A DNA stretch of 64,000 nt from Prosthecochloris ethylica (GTDB lineage Bacteria; Bacteroidota; Chlorobiia; Chlorobiales; Chlorobiaceae), in assembly GCF_015234275.1 (NCBI RefSeq), contig NZ_JADGII010000003.1; one strand, 5' to 3'. Below the pieces are notes generated by a model, which saw nothing but the letters and a program-made list of their open reading frames with translations, was not told the DNA's origin and made no database searches. The first letter of the stretch is position 1; the number at the start of each line of letters is the position of its first letter. The translations under genes were made by a program, and so were the position numbers. Shown one piece after another: positions 20,167 to 28,798 of this stretch.

Positions 20167-20191
20167 TCAGAATAACGTCTTTCACTATAAT
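20167..20191 (+). promoter_or_regulatory. Weak candidate promoter upstream of the inositol-phosphatase gene
   Basis: A perfect TATAAT at 20186-20191 lies in the divergent tspO/suhB region. A -35 of TTGTTT is only present if the spacer is 19 bases (using T-rich 20161-20166), so the match is partial. Confidence 0.3.
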
Positions 20192-20313
20192 CGGTTCCGC
20201 CACCTGTTCGTTTCCCAAAGGGCCAAAACAGCCTCTTCATGGTCAATACACGTAAAACCGTATATTGTCGCCGCACACAACAACATCACCAAACCCTCAA
20301 ACAGGAACCATCC

Positions 20314-21105
20314 ATGAACCAGGAACTTCAGACCGCTGTCCGCGCTGCCCGAACAGCTGGAGCAGGGATTCTGAAAACATTCGGCGAACTCGCCCACAGC
20401 GATATCCAGCCCAAAGAATACAAGGATTTCGTCACAGCCGCCGACAGGCAAAGCGAAGCAGACATCACAAAAATTCTCACCGAGGCCTTTCCGGACGACA
20501 GCCTGCTGTGCGAAGAAGGCAGTAACAAAACCGGCACATCAGGACGCCAGTGGATTGTCGATCCTCTCGATGGAACGCTGAACTTCATCCACTCGTTTCC
20601 GGTTTTTGCTGTCAGTATCGCCCTTCGTGACAGCACAGGGGAACTCGCTCTGGGGGTGGTCTACCAGCCGGTGCTCGATGAACTCTTTACCGCCACCAGA
20701 GGGGAAGGGGCATTTCTCAACGGGACCCAGATCCATGTATCGACACGCAATGACCCCGAACACTTCCTTATCGCGACCGGCATTCCGTTCAAGGACTACG
20801 ACTACCTCGATGCATATCTCGCCACACTCCGCGACGTCATTCACGATTCGGCAGGTATCCGAAGGGCTGGTTCCGCTGCGCTCGATCTCGCCTATACCGC
20901 ATGCGGAAGGTTCGATGCGTTCTGGGAATACAAGCTCTACCCGTGGGATTATGCCGCAGGGGTTCTGCTGGTCAGGGAAGCCGGGGGTAGCGTCACCGGA
21001 TTCGACGGCAACAGTGACGTCTTCGCCCATCACAGCATCATCGCCGGCACGCCGGCCACTCACGGCCTGATCAGTGAAAAAGCCCAACGCCATTTCATCC
21101 TCTGA
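20314..21105 (+). CDS. suhB: Inositol monophosphatase family protein
   Basis: A 263-residue Mg/Li-sensitive phosphatase fold. The metal-binding motifs are CEEGS, DPLDGTLNFIHSFPVFAVSIA and the C-terminal WDYAAGVLLVREAGG. E. coli SuhB also acts as an rRNA antitermination factor; substrates of this homologue (inositol phosphate, fructose-1,6-bisphosphate or other) cannot be fixed from sequence. The start at 20314 (MNQELQ) gives the normal family length; an upstream ATG at 20239 would add 25 residues not expected of the family. Confidence 0.88.
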   Translation: MNQELQTAVRAARTAGAGILKTFGELAHSDIQPKEYKDFVTAADRQSEADITKILTEAFPDDSLLCEEGSNKTGTSGRQWIVDPLDGTLNFIHSFPVFAVSIALRDSTGELALGVVYQPVLDELFTATRGEGAFLNGTQIHVSTRNDPEHFLIATGIPFKDYDYLDAYLATLRDVIHDSAGIRRAGSAALDLAYTACGRFDAFWEYKLYPWDYAAGVLLVREAGGSVTGFDGNSDVFAHHSIIAGTPATHGLISEKAQRHFIL

Positions 21106-21134
21106 TACCGTGCCCCGGCGGGACTGTGCGGAAT

Positions 21135-21162
21135 TTGAACTAGCCGGGCCCTTTGTTATCTT
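21135..21162 (+). promoter_or_regulatory. Candidate promoter of lpxC-fabZ
   Basis: TTGAAC (21135-21140), a 16-base spacer and TATCTT (21157-21162), about 50 bases before the ATG. Confidence 0.5.
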
Positions 21163-21212
21163 AAAGGTTTCTATTCATCGATAATTTTCAGCTTACTATT
21201 TTCCAGCGACTC

Positions 21213-22616
21213 ATGCTCATTCATCAGCGAACACTGAAAAAAGAAGTCTCACTCTGGGGAACCGGGCTCCATACCGGCAAAGAGTGCATGATCACCTTCA
21301 AGCCCGCACCGGCCAATTACGGCTACCGCTTTGTCCGAACGGATATTGACAACTGCCCCGAAATTCCCGCACTGATCGACCATGTGGTCGATGTCTGCCG
21401 CGGTACAACCATTGAAAGCGACGGCATCAAGGTACACACGACGGAACATGTCCTGGCCGCGCTCTACGGGCTGCAGATCGACAACTGCAGGATCGAAATG
21501 AGCGGGCCGGAGCCTCCGGTAATGGACGGCAGTTCACTGCAGTTTGCCGAAGCGCTGATCGGCGCCGGGTTCGACGAGCAGGAGGAACCGAAAAACTATC
21601 TCGTCCTGGACGAAACCATTGAATATCACGACCCGCAGAACAGCGTCGATATCGTCGGGCTTCCGCTCGACGGATTCCGCGCTACCGTCATGGTTGATTA
21701 CAAAAATCCCGCTCTCGGCTCGCAGCATTCAGGACTCTTCGACCTGGAACACGAATTCCTGAAGGATTTCGCTCCGTGCAGGACATTCTGTTTTCTCAGC
21801 GAGGTCGAACAGCTGGCGAACCTCGGCATCATCAAAGGGGGGGATGTCGACAATGCCGTTGTCATTGTCGATAAATCCATGACAGAAGACCAGCTGGAGG
21901 AACTTGCCGGAAAAATAGGCATCGACAGTTCTCAGCTTATCCTCGGCGACAACGGCATTCTCAACAACCGCGAGCTGCGTTTCAGCAATGAACCGGCACG
22001 ACACAAGCTGCTCGACATGCTTGGTGACCTCGCGCTGCTGGGCATGCCGGTCAAGGCGCAGATCCTCGCTGCCCGCCCGGGGCATGCGTCGAATGTAGAA
22101 TTCGTCAAACAGCTGAAAAAATATGCAGACCGCAATGCGCTGGCGCGCAAGTACCAGCACGAGAAAAAATCCGGTGTGATTTTTGACATCAACGCCATCC
22201 GGAACATTCTCCCGCACCGATATCCGTTCCTGCTGATCGACAAGATCGTCGAGTTCACCCTCGATGAAAAAATCGTCTCGATCAAGAACGTCACCATGAA
22301 CGAGGAGTTCTTCCAGGGTCATTTTCCGGGAAACCCGATCATGCCCGGTGTACTGATCATCGAAGCCATGGCACAGACCGGGGGCATCATGATGCTCAAC
22401 GGCAACGACAATATCAATGACATGCAGGTATACTTCATGGGCATCGACAAGGCGAGGTTCCGCAAACCGGTTGTTCCGGGCGACACGCTGGTCATCGAAG
22501 CCACGATGAAAAGCCGCCGGCGCAGTGTCTGCCAGTTCGACGGCAAGGCCTACGTCCGGGGCGAACTGGTCTGCGAAGCGTCACTGATGGCCACGGTCGT
22601 CCAGAAAAACAGCTGA
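21213..22616 (+). CDS. lpxC: Bifunctional UDP-3-O-acyl-GlcNAc deacetylase / 3-hydroxyacyl-ACP dehydratase
   Basis: A 467-residue fusion. The N-terminal part (about 1-300) is LpxC, the zinc deacetylase that commits to lipid A synthesis: His79 (TTEHVLAALYG), His264 and Asp268 (HKLLDMLGDLALLG) are the expected zinc ligands, and a catalytic His lies in GHASNVEF. The C-terminal part (about 325-467) is FabZ, with active-site His370 (GHFPGNPIMPGV) and Glu384 (IIEAMAQTGG). The two enzymes compete for or consume 3-hydroxyacyl-ACP pools, so fusion may balance lipid A and fatty-acid flux. Such fusions are known in Bacteroidetes and Chlorobi. Confidence 0.96.
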   Translation: MLIHQRTLKKEVSLWGTGLHTGKECMITFKPAPANYGYRFVRTDIDNCPEIPALIDHVVDVCRGTTIESDGIKVHTTEHVLAALYGLQIDNCRIEMSGPEPPVMDGSSLQFAEALIGAGFDEQEEPKNYLVLDETIEYHDPQNSVDIVGLPLDGFRATVMVDYKNPALGSQHSGLFDLEHEFLKDFAPCRTFCFLSEVEQLANLGIIKGGDVDNAVVIVDKSMTEDQLEELAGKIGIDSSQLILGDNGILNNRELRFSNEPARHKLLDMLGDLALLGMPVKAQILAARPGHASNVEFVKQLKKYADRNALARKYQHEKKSGVIFDINAIRNILPHRYPFLLIDKIVEFTLDEKIVSIKNVTMNEEFFQGHFPGNPIMPGVLIIEAMAQTGGIMMLNGNDNINDMQVYFMGIDKARFRKPVVPGDTLVIEATMKSRRRSVCQFDGKAYVRGELVCEASLMATVVQKNS

Positions 22617-22641
22617 CCAGACACGGACGGCAACAAATTGC

Positions 22642-22676
22642 AGCGGCAGCGGTACTGGGTGTGTATCGTTGCCGCT
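22642..22676. terminator. Hairpin between convergent lpxC-fabZ and pgsA-like genes
   Basis: AGCGGCAGCG (22642-22651) pairs with CGTTGCCGCT (22667-22676), ten pairs with one G-U, 15-base loop. T-rich tails are poor on both sides, so its strength is uncertain. Confidence 0.45.
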
Positions 22677-22684
22677 CGCGTGTT

Positions 22685-23245
22685 TCAGGCCCTATACTCC
22701 AGCCCTTTCACAATACGGTAGAATCGCAGGGAGTACTGCACAAACGACACAAACAGCATCAGCACCGAAAGGTACATGAAAAACTCCTGCAGAGGGTAGC
22801 GGTCGAACACGGGATGCGGCCAGATCATGGCAAGAAACATCATCGACACGAAACCAACTGCCCATTTACCGGGCCAGAGAGAGGTCGTAATCACCTGGTG
22901 ACGGTACTTGACATACGCCGCCCCGAGAAAAATCAGCAGATCACGCAGGACAACGAACACCACGAACCAGACCGGCAGCTCTCCGATATACATAAAATAC
23001 ACGGCAACCGTCGCCAGACACACCTTGTCGGCAAAAGGATCGAGGATCTTGCCCATATCGGACACCTCGTGAGTCCAGCGGGCCGTCCTGCCGTCAAACC
23101 AGTCTGTCAGCACAGCAACGACGAGCACGCCGAGCGCCGTCCAGATATCCCCCCTGTCGTAGTAATAGATAAAGAACGGGATCAGCACAATCCTTGACAG
23201 GCTGAGGATATTCGGAAGATTTACAATATGGCCCTTCATGGGCAT
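22685..23245 (-). CDS. pgsA: CDP-alcohol phosphatidyltransferase, PgsA-like
   Basis: A 186-residue membrane enzyme with the CDP-alcohol phosphotransferase signature DGRTARWTHEVSDMGKILD extending to FAD, in which all the conserved Asp residues are present, and several helices (SRIVLIPFFIYYY, ALGVLVVAVLTDWF, YFMYIGELPVWFVVFVVL). The likely reaction is transfer of a phosphatidyl group from CDP-diacylglycerol to glycerol-3-phosphate, the first step to phosphatidylglycerol. Related paralogues act on other alcohols, so the specific acceptor is inferred. Start may be 23245 or 23239. It lies 27 bases downstream of ruvC. Confidence 0.85.
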   Translation of the reverse strand: MPMKGHIVNLPNILSLSRIVLIPFFIYYYDRGDIWTALGVLVVAVLTDWFDGRTARWTHEVSDMGKILDPFADKVCLATVAVYFMYIGELPVWFVVFVVLRDLLIFLGAAYVKYRHQVITTSLWPGKWAVGFVSMMFLAMIWPHPVFDRYPLQEFFMYLSVLMLFVSFVQYSLRFYRIVKGLEYRA

Positions 23246-23272
23246 TTCCCGGATTTCTCAAAGGTTAACAAA

Positions 23273-23833
23273 TCAGACAATCAACTCGGGGTTCGAACGG
23301 ACGTACTCGGCCCACCCCCGAGACGATGAGCTGCGCCCGGAAGTCCCCCGTCTCTGCCCCCCCGGAGCGTCACAGAAGAGATCGCAGAGCGCAATGCCGA
23401 GGGCATCAGACACATCATAGGGCTTCAGGGGAGTCGTGATGCCGAGAAAATGCTGAACCATGTAGGCCACCTGGCCCTTTCCTGCCCCGCCTTTTCCGGT
23501 CAGCACGAGCTTCACCTCGCGAGGAGCGTACTCATGAAGAACAAGCCCCCTGTTCATGGCCAGCACGACGATCGCCCCTCTGACCTGGCCAAGCTTCAGA
23601 GCGGACTGTGCATTGCGGTTGACATAGGTGGTCTCCAACGCCAGTCGCACAGGACCGTACTCCGAAACAAGTGCATCGAGTTCGTCATAAATTATCTTGA
23701 TGCGTTCAGGGAGCGACTGCGCCGAACGGAGCCGAATCACCCCGCAGCTCACCAGGCGCCAGCCGTTCCGCTCACGTGAGACAAGCCCGTACCCGGTGTG
23801 AACGCTGCCGGGATCAACTCCAAGCACCAGCAT
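23273..23833 (-). CDS. ruvC: Holliday junction resolvase RuvC
   Basis: A 186-residue endodeoxyribonuclease that cleaves Holliday junctions with RuvAB. The four acidic catalytic residues are in place: Asp7 (LGVDPGSVHTGYG), Glu67 (LALETTYVN), Asp140 and Asp143 (KPYDVSDALGIALC). The C-terminal tail after about 155 is extra, Ser/Arg-rich and likely disordered. It starts three bases after yebC, the same order as in many bacteria (yebC-ruvC). Confidence 0.96.
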   Translation of the reverse strand: MLVLGVDPGSVHTGYGLVSRERNGWRLVSCGVIRLRSAQSLPERIKIIYDELDALVSEYGPVRLALETTYVNRNAQSALKLGQVRGAIVVLAMNRGLVLHEYAPREVKLVLTGKGGAGKGQVAYMVQHFLGITTPLKPYDVSDALGIALCDLFCDAPGGQRRGTSGRSSSSRGWAEYVRSNPELIV

Positions 23834-23836
23834 CGA

Positions 23837-24589
23837 TCAGGAGTCAAAGCTGTTCATCGCCTGCTCGCTGATCTCGAGATTGCTGTACACCGCCTGAACA
23901 TCATCACTGTTTTCCAGTGCATCGATCAGTTTCATCGCTTTTTCCGCATCCGATGCATCGAGTTCGACATACGTATCGGGAATCATGTCGACACGCGCAT
24001 TTTCATAGCAAATCCCTGCATCATCCAGGGCCTGCTTGGCATTCTCGAGTTCCCTGACATCCGTAATAACCGTAAAATAACTCTCGTCATCCGTATTGAG
24101 ATCCTCGAGACCCGCATCGAGCAGCACCTCCATCAACCGGTCCTCTTCCGCCTCAGCACGAGCGACCTCGATGCACCCCTTGCGCTGGAACATCCAGCTG
24201 ACACTGCCGTTCTCTCCCAGAGAACCGTTATGACGGTTGATGATATGGCGAACGTCCGCCACGGTCCTGTTACGGTTATCGGTGGCGGTTTCGATAATCA
24301 GTGCAATACCGCCGGGTCCATACCCTTCATAGGTGATCTCTTCGTAGGTCACCCCCTCCAGCTCACCGGTGCCTTTCTTGATGGCACGCTGGATATTTTC
24401 CTGCGGCATGGAGCTGGCTTTCGCATTATCGACAGCGAGCCTCAGGCGAGGGTTGGCGGCCGGATCGCCTCCACCCATTTTCGCGGCAATGGTGATTTCG
24501 CGTACAAGTTTGGTAAACAGGTTGCCTCGTTTCTGATCAGTCGCAGCTTTCTTCCGTTTAATCGTCGACCATTTACTGTGTCCAGACAT
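23837..24589 (-). CDS. yebC: YebC/PmpR family regulator
   Basis: A 250-residue protein beginning with the invariant SGHSKWSTIKRKKAA, followed by ARNs typical of the family: FTKLVREITIAAKMGGGDP, NPRLRLAVDNAKASSMP and YEGYGPGGIALIIE. YebC-type proteins were long annotated as DNA-binding transcription regulators; recent work links the family to relief of ribosome stalling. Directly upstream of ruvC with a three-base gap. Divergent from pheA. Confidence 0.95.
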   Translation of the reverse strand: MSGHSKWSTIKRKKAATDQKRGNLFTKLVREITIAAKMGGGDPAANPRLRLAVDNAKASSMPQENIQRAIKKGTGELEGVTYEEITYEGYGPGGIALIIETATDNRNRTVADVRHIINRHNGSLGENGSVSWMFQRKGCIEVARAEAEEDRLMEVLLDAGLEDLNTDDESYFTVITDVRELENAKQALDDAGICYENARVDMIPDTYVELDASDAEKAMKLIDALENSDDVQAVYSNLEISEQAMNSFDS

Positions 24590-24708
24590 GATACAATACT
24601 AACAGTTGAAAAAACCCGGCAGACCGCCGGTCTATGATATTAGAGTTATTTTCTGTAAATAAAACCAAATCTACTCCGTTTCAGTGAAATTAATCACAAG
24701 AACAAATA

Positions 24709-25548
24709 ATGACAAGCCGCTTGGTCGCTTATCAGGGAGAGCCCGGAGCATACAGTGAAATCGCCGCCCTGCGTTTCGGCACCCCTGAACCGTTCGAATC
24801 GTTCGATGACGCCTTTGAAGCCGTCGAGAAAAAACAGGTCGCCTGTGCCGTCATCCCGATCGAAAATTCTCTCGGAGGCAGTATCCATCACAATTACGAC
24901 CTGCTCATACAGCATCCAGTGCACATTGTCGCTGAAACGTTCGTCAAGGTCGAGCATTGCCTGCTCGGCCTGCCTGGTTCCACGCTCGAGAACCCGGGCA
25001 GGGTTCTTTCGCATCCCCAGGCGCTTGCACAATGCAGAAACTTTTTCACCACGCATCCGGCCCTGAAAGCCGAAGTCGCCTACGATACTGCGGGCAGTGC
25101 AAAAATCATCGCAGAACAGAACGACCCCTCGAACTTCGCTATCGCCTCGAAACGGGCAGGCGAACTCTACGGGCTCGACATTCTGCAGGAAAACCTGGCT
25201 GACGAAGAGTGGAATATCACACGTTTTTTCTGCATCACCCATGAACAGGAGACGACCCGCCTCCCTTCCATACCCGACTGCCGGGAGTGCCCCCAGAAAA
25301 CATCGATCGTCTTCACCCTGCCCAACGAACCGGGCTCTCTCTTCAAGGCAATGGCGACACTCGCGCTGCGCAATATCGACATGACAAAGATCGAGTCGCG
25401 ACCGTTCAGGAAAAAAGCATTTGAATACCTGTTCTATGTCGATTTCATCGGCCGGTCGGACGACAGAAATGTTCAGAACGCCCTCAGCCATCTCAGGGAG
25501 TTCGCAACGATGGTTAACGTATTAGGGAGTTATGGCATCGTCGAATAA
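24709..25548 (+). CDS. pheA: Prephenate dehydratase with ACT domain
   Basis: A 279-residue monofunctional P-protein converting prephenate to phenylpyruvate. The catalytic domain opens with YQGEPGAYSEIAAL, carries VIPIENSLGGSIHHNYDLL and ends with the TRFFCI active-site motif. The C-terminal ACT domain (about 190-275) contains GSLFKAMATLALRNIDMTKI and ESRPF, the phenylalanine-binding pair expected for feedback inhibition. The last 17 bases overlap the polA start, so the two are probably co-transcribed. Confidence 0.96.
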   Translation: MTSRLVAYQGEPGAYSEIAALRFGTPEPFESFDDAFEAVEKKQVACAVIPIENSLGGSIHHNYDLLIQHPVHIVAETFVKVEHCLLGLPGSTLENPGRVLSHPQALAQCRNFFTTHPALKAEVAYDTAGSAKIIAEQNDPSNFAIASKRAGELYGLDILQENLADEEWNITRFFCITHEQETTRLPSIPDCRECPQKTSIVFTLPNEPGSLFKAMATLALRNIDMTKIESRPFRKKAFEYLFYVDFIGRSDDRNVQNALSHLREFATMVNVLGSYGIVE

Positions 25549-28360
25549 ATCCACCCAGTTCGAGCTATCGCTCGGCACACCGGCTCCCCGGGGCAGCGCA
25601 GCACCTGTCAGCGCACCGGGGGCCGCCCCGAAGCCTCAACTGTTTCTGCTCGACGGCATGGCCCTGGTATACCGGGCATTCTTCGCCCTGCAGAGAAGCG
25701 GAATGAAAACACGGGACGGGCATCCCACAGGAGCCACGTACGGCTTTCTCTCCACGCTGCTGAAAATTTACGAAAGTTATTCCCCCGATTACCTTGCCGT
25801 CGCGTTCGACAGCCGTGAAAAAACCTTCCGGCACAAGCTCTACAGTGAGTACAAGGCCAACCGGCCGGAGCCGCCCGAAGACCTGGTCAGCCAGCTCGAG
25901 ACGATATTCAGTCTCGTCAGGGCATTCAACATCCCGGTCCTGAAGGAGCCCGGTTACGAGGCTGACGACCTGATCGGGACCGCGGCAAAAACATTCGAAG
26001 CCGACTGCAGCATCTACATTGTCACTCCCGACAAGGACATGAGCCAGCTCATTCATGACGGAGTCCGGATTCTCAAACCCGGCAAACGTCAGAACGAACT
26101 GCAGCTGTATGGTTCCACCGAACTCGAAGAGGAACTCGGCATCACCCCGGACCAGTTCGTCGATCTGCTCACCCTCACCGGCGACACCTCCGACAACATT
26201 CCCGGCGCCAGGGGGATCGGACCGAAAACCGCATCGAAACTGCTCAAGACCTATGGCAGCCTGCAGAACATCGGGAACAACCTCGACAAGCTGACCCCGA
26301 AAAACCGCAAAACCCTCGAGGAGTTTCTCCCCCAGAGCGACCTGATCCATGACCTGGTCACCATTCGCACCGATATCCAACTCGATATCACCCTCGACGA
26401 TCTCCACTGCCGCCAGCCGGACGGCGGTGAACTGTTCAGGATCCTCGACAGGCTCGAAATGCGCACTATTGCCGCCAAACTGCCGGCTCTGTTCCCCGCA
26501 ATATCTCTTCCGGAAACAGAGCCGGCAGCCGCCGGGCCTGTCACCGACACTCCTCCCGGGCCGCATCCTGACGCAACCTATCGCCTGATCGACACCATCG
26601 AGGAGGTCGAGGAACTAGCCGATCACCTCGCGACTCTCGAAGGATTCGCCATCGATACGGAAACCACGAGCCTGAACACGTTCGAAGCCGAACTGATCGG
26701 CATTTCACTCAGCTGGAAAGCCCGTCAGGCCATCTTTATCCACTGCACTCCGGACGGACTGCAGCCCGAGGAGGCTCTCCGGCCGCTCAGACAGGTACTC
26801 GAAAACCCGGATATCGCCAAGTGGGGACAGAACCTGAAATACGACATTCTGGTGCTCCGCCGCTACGGTATCGACATGAAACCGGCAGGGTTCGACACCA
26901 TGCTTGCCAGCTACGTTCTTGATCCTGAAGAACCCCATAACCTCGACGATCTCGCAGCGAACTACCTCGAGTACCGGACAACCACCTACAGCGAGCTTGT
27001 CGGCAGCGGACGCAAAGCCGTGCCGCTGCGCGATGTCGACCCGGAAGCCCTGCGGGACTACGCCTGCCAGGATGCCGATATCGCCCTGCAGCTGCGCGAG
27101 ACCCTCAAGCGGAAACTCGACAATGAGCAGAAGCTGGAATGGCTCTGCACCAATATCGAGTTTCCTCTGGTCAACGTCCTGGCCGAAATGGAATACCACG
27201 GCGTGAAGCTTGACACGGCCCATCTGAAAACGACCTCCGACAAGCTCACGACACAGCTCGGGCAGCTCAGGGAACGTATTCATGCCACGGCAGGCGAGGA
27301 GTTCAATATCGACTCACCGAAACAGCTTTCGGCCATTCTCTTCGACAAGCTCGGGCTGCCACCGGGCAAAGCCACAAAAACCGGCTACTCCACCAACGTG
27401 CGCGTCCTCGAAGAACTCGCTCCGCTGCATCCGGTTGCCCGGGATCTCCTGGAATACCGGAGCCTGCAGAAACTGCTGTCGACCTATATCGATGCCCTGC
27501 CCAGACTGGTCAACCCGTCAAGCGGCAGACTCCACACATCGTTCAACCAGCACATCACCGCTACAGGCAGGCTTTCGTCATCGAACCCGAACCTGCAGAA
27601 CATCCCGGTCCGCACTGAACTCGGGCGCGAAATACGCAAGGCCTTCATCGCTTCGGAAGGCAGGCTGCTTCTTGCCGCAGACTATTCCCAGATCGAACTG
27701 CGCATTGCCGCCGAACTTTCAGGAGACCAGGGACTGATCGACGCATTTCGCAACCATGAAGACATTCACTCCGCAACCGCGCGTACCGTCTTCGGAACCG
27801 ATGAGGTCACCGCTGACATGAGACGGAAGGCCAAAGAAGTCAACTTCGGCATTCTCTACGGCATACAGCCTTATGGCCTCGCGCAGCGCCTGAACATTGC
27901 GCAGAAAGAGGCGAAATCGATCATCGACGCCTATAAAAACACCTATCCCGGGCTGTTTTCCGCGCTTCAGAGTATTATCGACACTGCCGCAGAAACCGGC
28001 TATGTCACCACACTGCTCGGGCGGCGGCGCTACATTGCGGATCTCAGGAGCCGCAACGGCAACATACGCAAAGGAGCTGAACGCGCAGCCATGAACACGC
28101 CTGTCCAGGGAACGGCAGCGGATATCATCAAGTACGCCATGTGCCTGGTCGACCGGCAGCTCAGGGAGAACTTCTCCGGCTCGACGATGCTCCTGCAGGT
28201 ACACGATGAACTGATCTTCGAAACCGTCGACGCCGAACGCCACCGACTCGAGGAAATGGTCACCCGGTCCATGACTGAAGCAGCCCGTGTCTGCGGCCTC
28301 GAACAGGTCCCAGTAGAAATCGATACCGGGTGCGGGCAGAACTGGCTCGAAGCCCACTGA
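25532..28360 (+). CDS. polA: DNA polymerase I
   Basis: A 942-residue three-domain enzyme. 5'-3' exonuclease: LFLLDGMALVYRAFF from about residue 37, with YEADDLIGTAA and PDKDMSQL. 3'-5' exonuclease: active proofreading residues are present as FAIDTETTSLNTFEAELIGI. Polymerase: LLAADYSQIELRIAAELS (motif A), RRKAKEVNFGILYGIQPYG (O-helix) and LLQVHDELIFE (motif C). It fills repair gaps and removes RNA primers. The ATG at 25532 overlaps pheA and leaves a 35-residue disordered N-terminal extension containing QFELSL at 9-14, a possible sliding-clamp-binding peptide. Confidence 0.97.
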   Translation: MASSNKSTQFELSLGTPAPRGSAAPVSAPGAAPKPQLFLLDGMALVYRAFFALQRSGMKTRDGHPTGATYGFLSTLLKIYESYSPDYLAVAFDSREKTFRHKLYSEYKANRPEPPEDLVSQLETIFSLVRAFNIPVLKEPGYEADDLIGTAAKTFEADCSIYIVTPDKDMSQLIHDGVRILKPGKRQNELQLYGSTELEEELGITPDQFVDLLTLTGDTSDNIPGARGIGPKTASKLLKTYGSLQNIGNNLDKLTPKNRKTLEEFLPQSDLIHDLVTIRTDIQLDITLDDLHCRQPDGGELFRILDRLEMRTIAAKLPALFPAISLPETEPAAAGPVTDTPPGPHPDATYRLIDTIEEVEELADHLATLEGFAIDTETTSLNTFEAELIGISLSWKARQAIFIHCTPDGLQPEEALRPLRQVLENPDIAKWGQNLKYDILVLRRYGIDMKPAGFDTMLASYVLDPEEPHNLDDLAANYLEYRTTTYSELVGSGRKAVPLRDVDPEALRDYACQDADIALQLRETLKRKLDNEQKLEWLCTNIEFPLVNVLAEMEYHGVKLDTAHLKTTSDKLTTQLGQLRERIHATAGEEFNIDSPKQLSAILFDKLGLPPGKATKTGYSTNVRVLEELAPLHPVARDLLEYRSLQKLLSTYIDALPRLVNPSSGRLHTSFNQHITATGRLSSSNPNLQNIPVRTELGREIRKAFIASEGRLLLAADYSQIELRIAAELSGDQGLIDAFRNHEDIHSATARTVFGTDEVTADMRRKAKEVNFGILYGIQPYGLAQRLNIAQKEAKSIIDAYKNTYPGLFSALQSIIDTAAETGYVTTLLGRRRYIADLRSRNGNIRKGAERAAMNTPVQGTAADIIKYAMCLVDRQLRENFSGSTMLLQVHDELIFETVDAERHRLEEMVTRSMTEAARVCGLEQVPVEIDTGCGQNWLEAH

Positions 28361-28380
28361 GCGACGCCTGGAGCGTACTC

Positions 28381-28408
28381 TTGCCGAACACGAAACTTTT
28401 TTTATATT
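28381..28408 (+). promoter_or_regulatory. Candidate promoter upstream of the DUF2795 gene
   Basis: TTGCCG (28381-28386), a 16-base spacer and TATATT (28403-28408), just after polA. Transcription would begin near 28415. Confidence 0.4.
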
Positions 28409-28437
28409 CGAAAAAATTCCCTGATGCCTGCCGGTTT

Positions 28438-28514
28438 CAGGATTCCACCATACACCCGGACGTCTTTCGGGGCTTTCAAGCCGGGTGAAGCTGCAATCTG
28501 CAGCTGCAATCCTG
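28438..28514 (+). ncRNA. Candidate structured leader RNA (three-way junction)
   Basis: Three nested, mutually compatible perfect stems: P1 CAGGATT/AATCCTG (28438-28444 with 28508-28514), P2 CACCCGG/CCGGGTG (28453-28459 with 28481-28487), P3 GCTGCA/TGCAGC (28490-28495 with 28499-28504). They lie between a candidate promoter and the DUF2795 start codon 50 bases further on. It matches no riboswitch class I recognise. Confidence 0.3.
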
Positions 28515-28564
28515 TCAGAGATTCATCAAGACATTCTTTCAACCTGTATTAACTGTTAGCGTGT

Positions 28565-28792
28565 ATGTACTGGAACCTTGATTTATCGCGATACATCGCC
28601 GATGCACCCTGGCCCGCGACGAAAGACGAGCTTATTGACTATGCGAGCCGCACCGGGGCCCCCCAGCCAGTTCTTGACAATTTGTACGATCTGCCTGACA
28701 GTGACGAACTGTACGAAAGCCTCGAGGAGATCTGGCCCGATTACCCGACAGACGAAGATTTCTGCTATGGTGATGAAGAACCGTTAAGTTAG
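28565..28792 (+). CDS. Small acidic DUF2795 protein
   Basis: A 75-residue cytosolic acidic protein containing the DUF2795 pattern: IADAPWPATKDELIDYA, then GAPQPVLDNLYDLPD and YESLEEIW. The family is short, widespread and of unknown function. The C-terminal 15 residues are almost all acidic or polar. It sits between polA and the Omp85-type gene; its stop codon (28790-28792) is in frame with the extended Omp85 reading frame that begins immediately after. Confidence 0.85.
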   Translation: MYWNLDLSRYIADAPWPATKDELIDYASRTGAPQPVLDNLYDLPDSDELYESLEEIWPDYPTDEDFCYGDEEPLS

Positions 28793-28798
28793 TGCATT

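Noticed and set aside
23798..24637. A 279-residue plus-strand frame across yebC
   Set aside because: Opposite a complete yebC with invariant N-terminus; no signal or domain.
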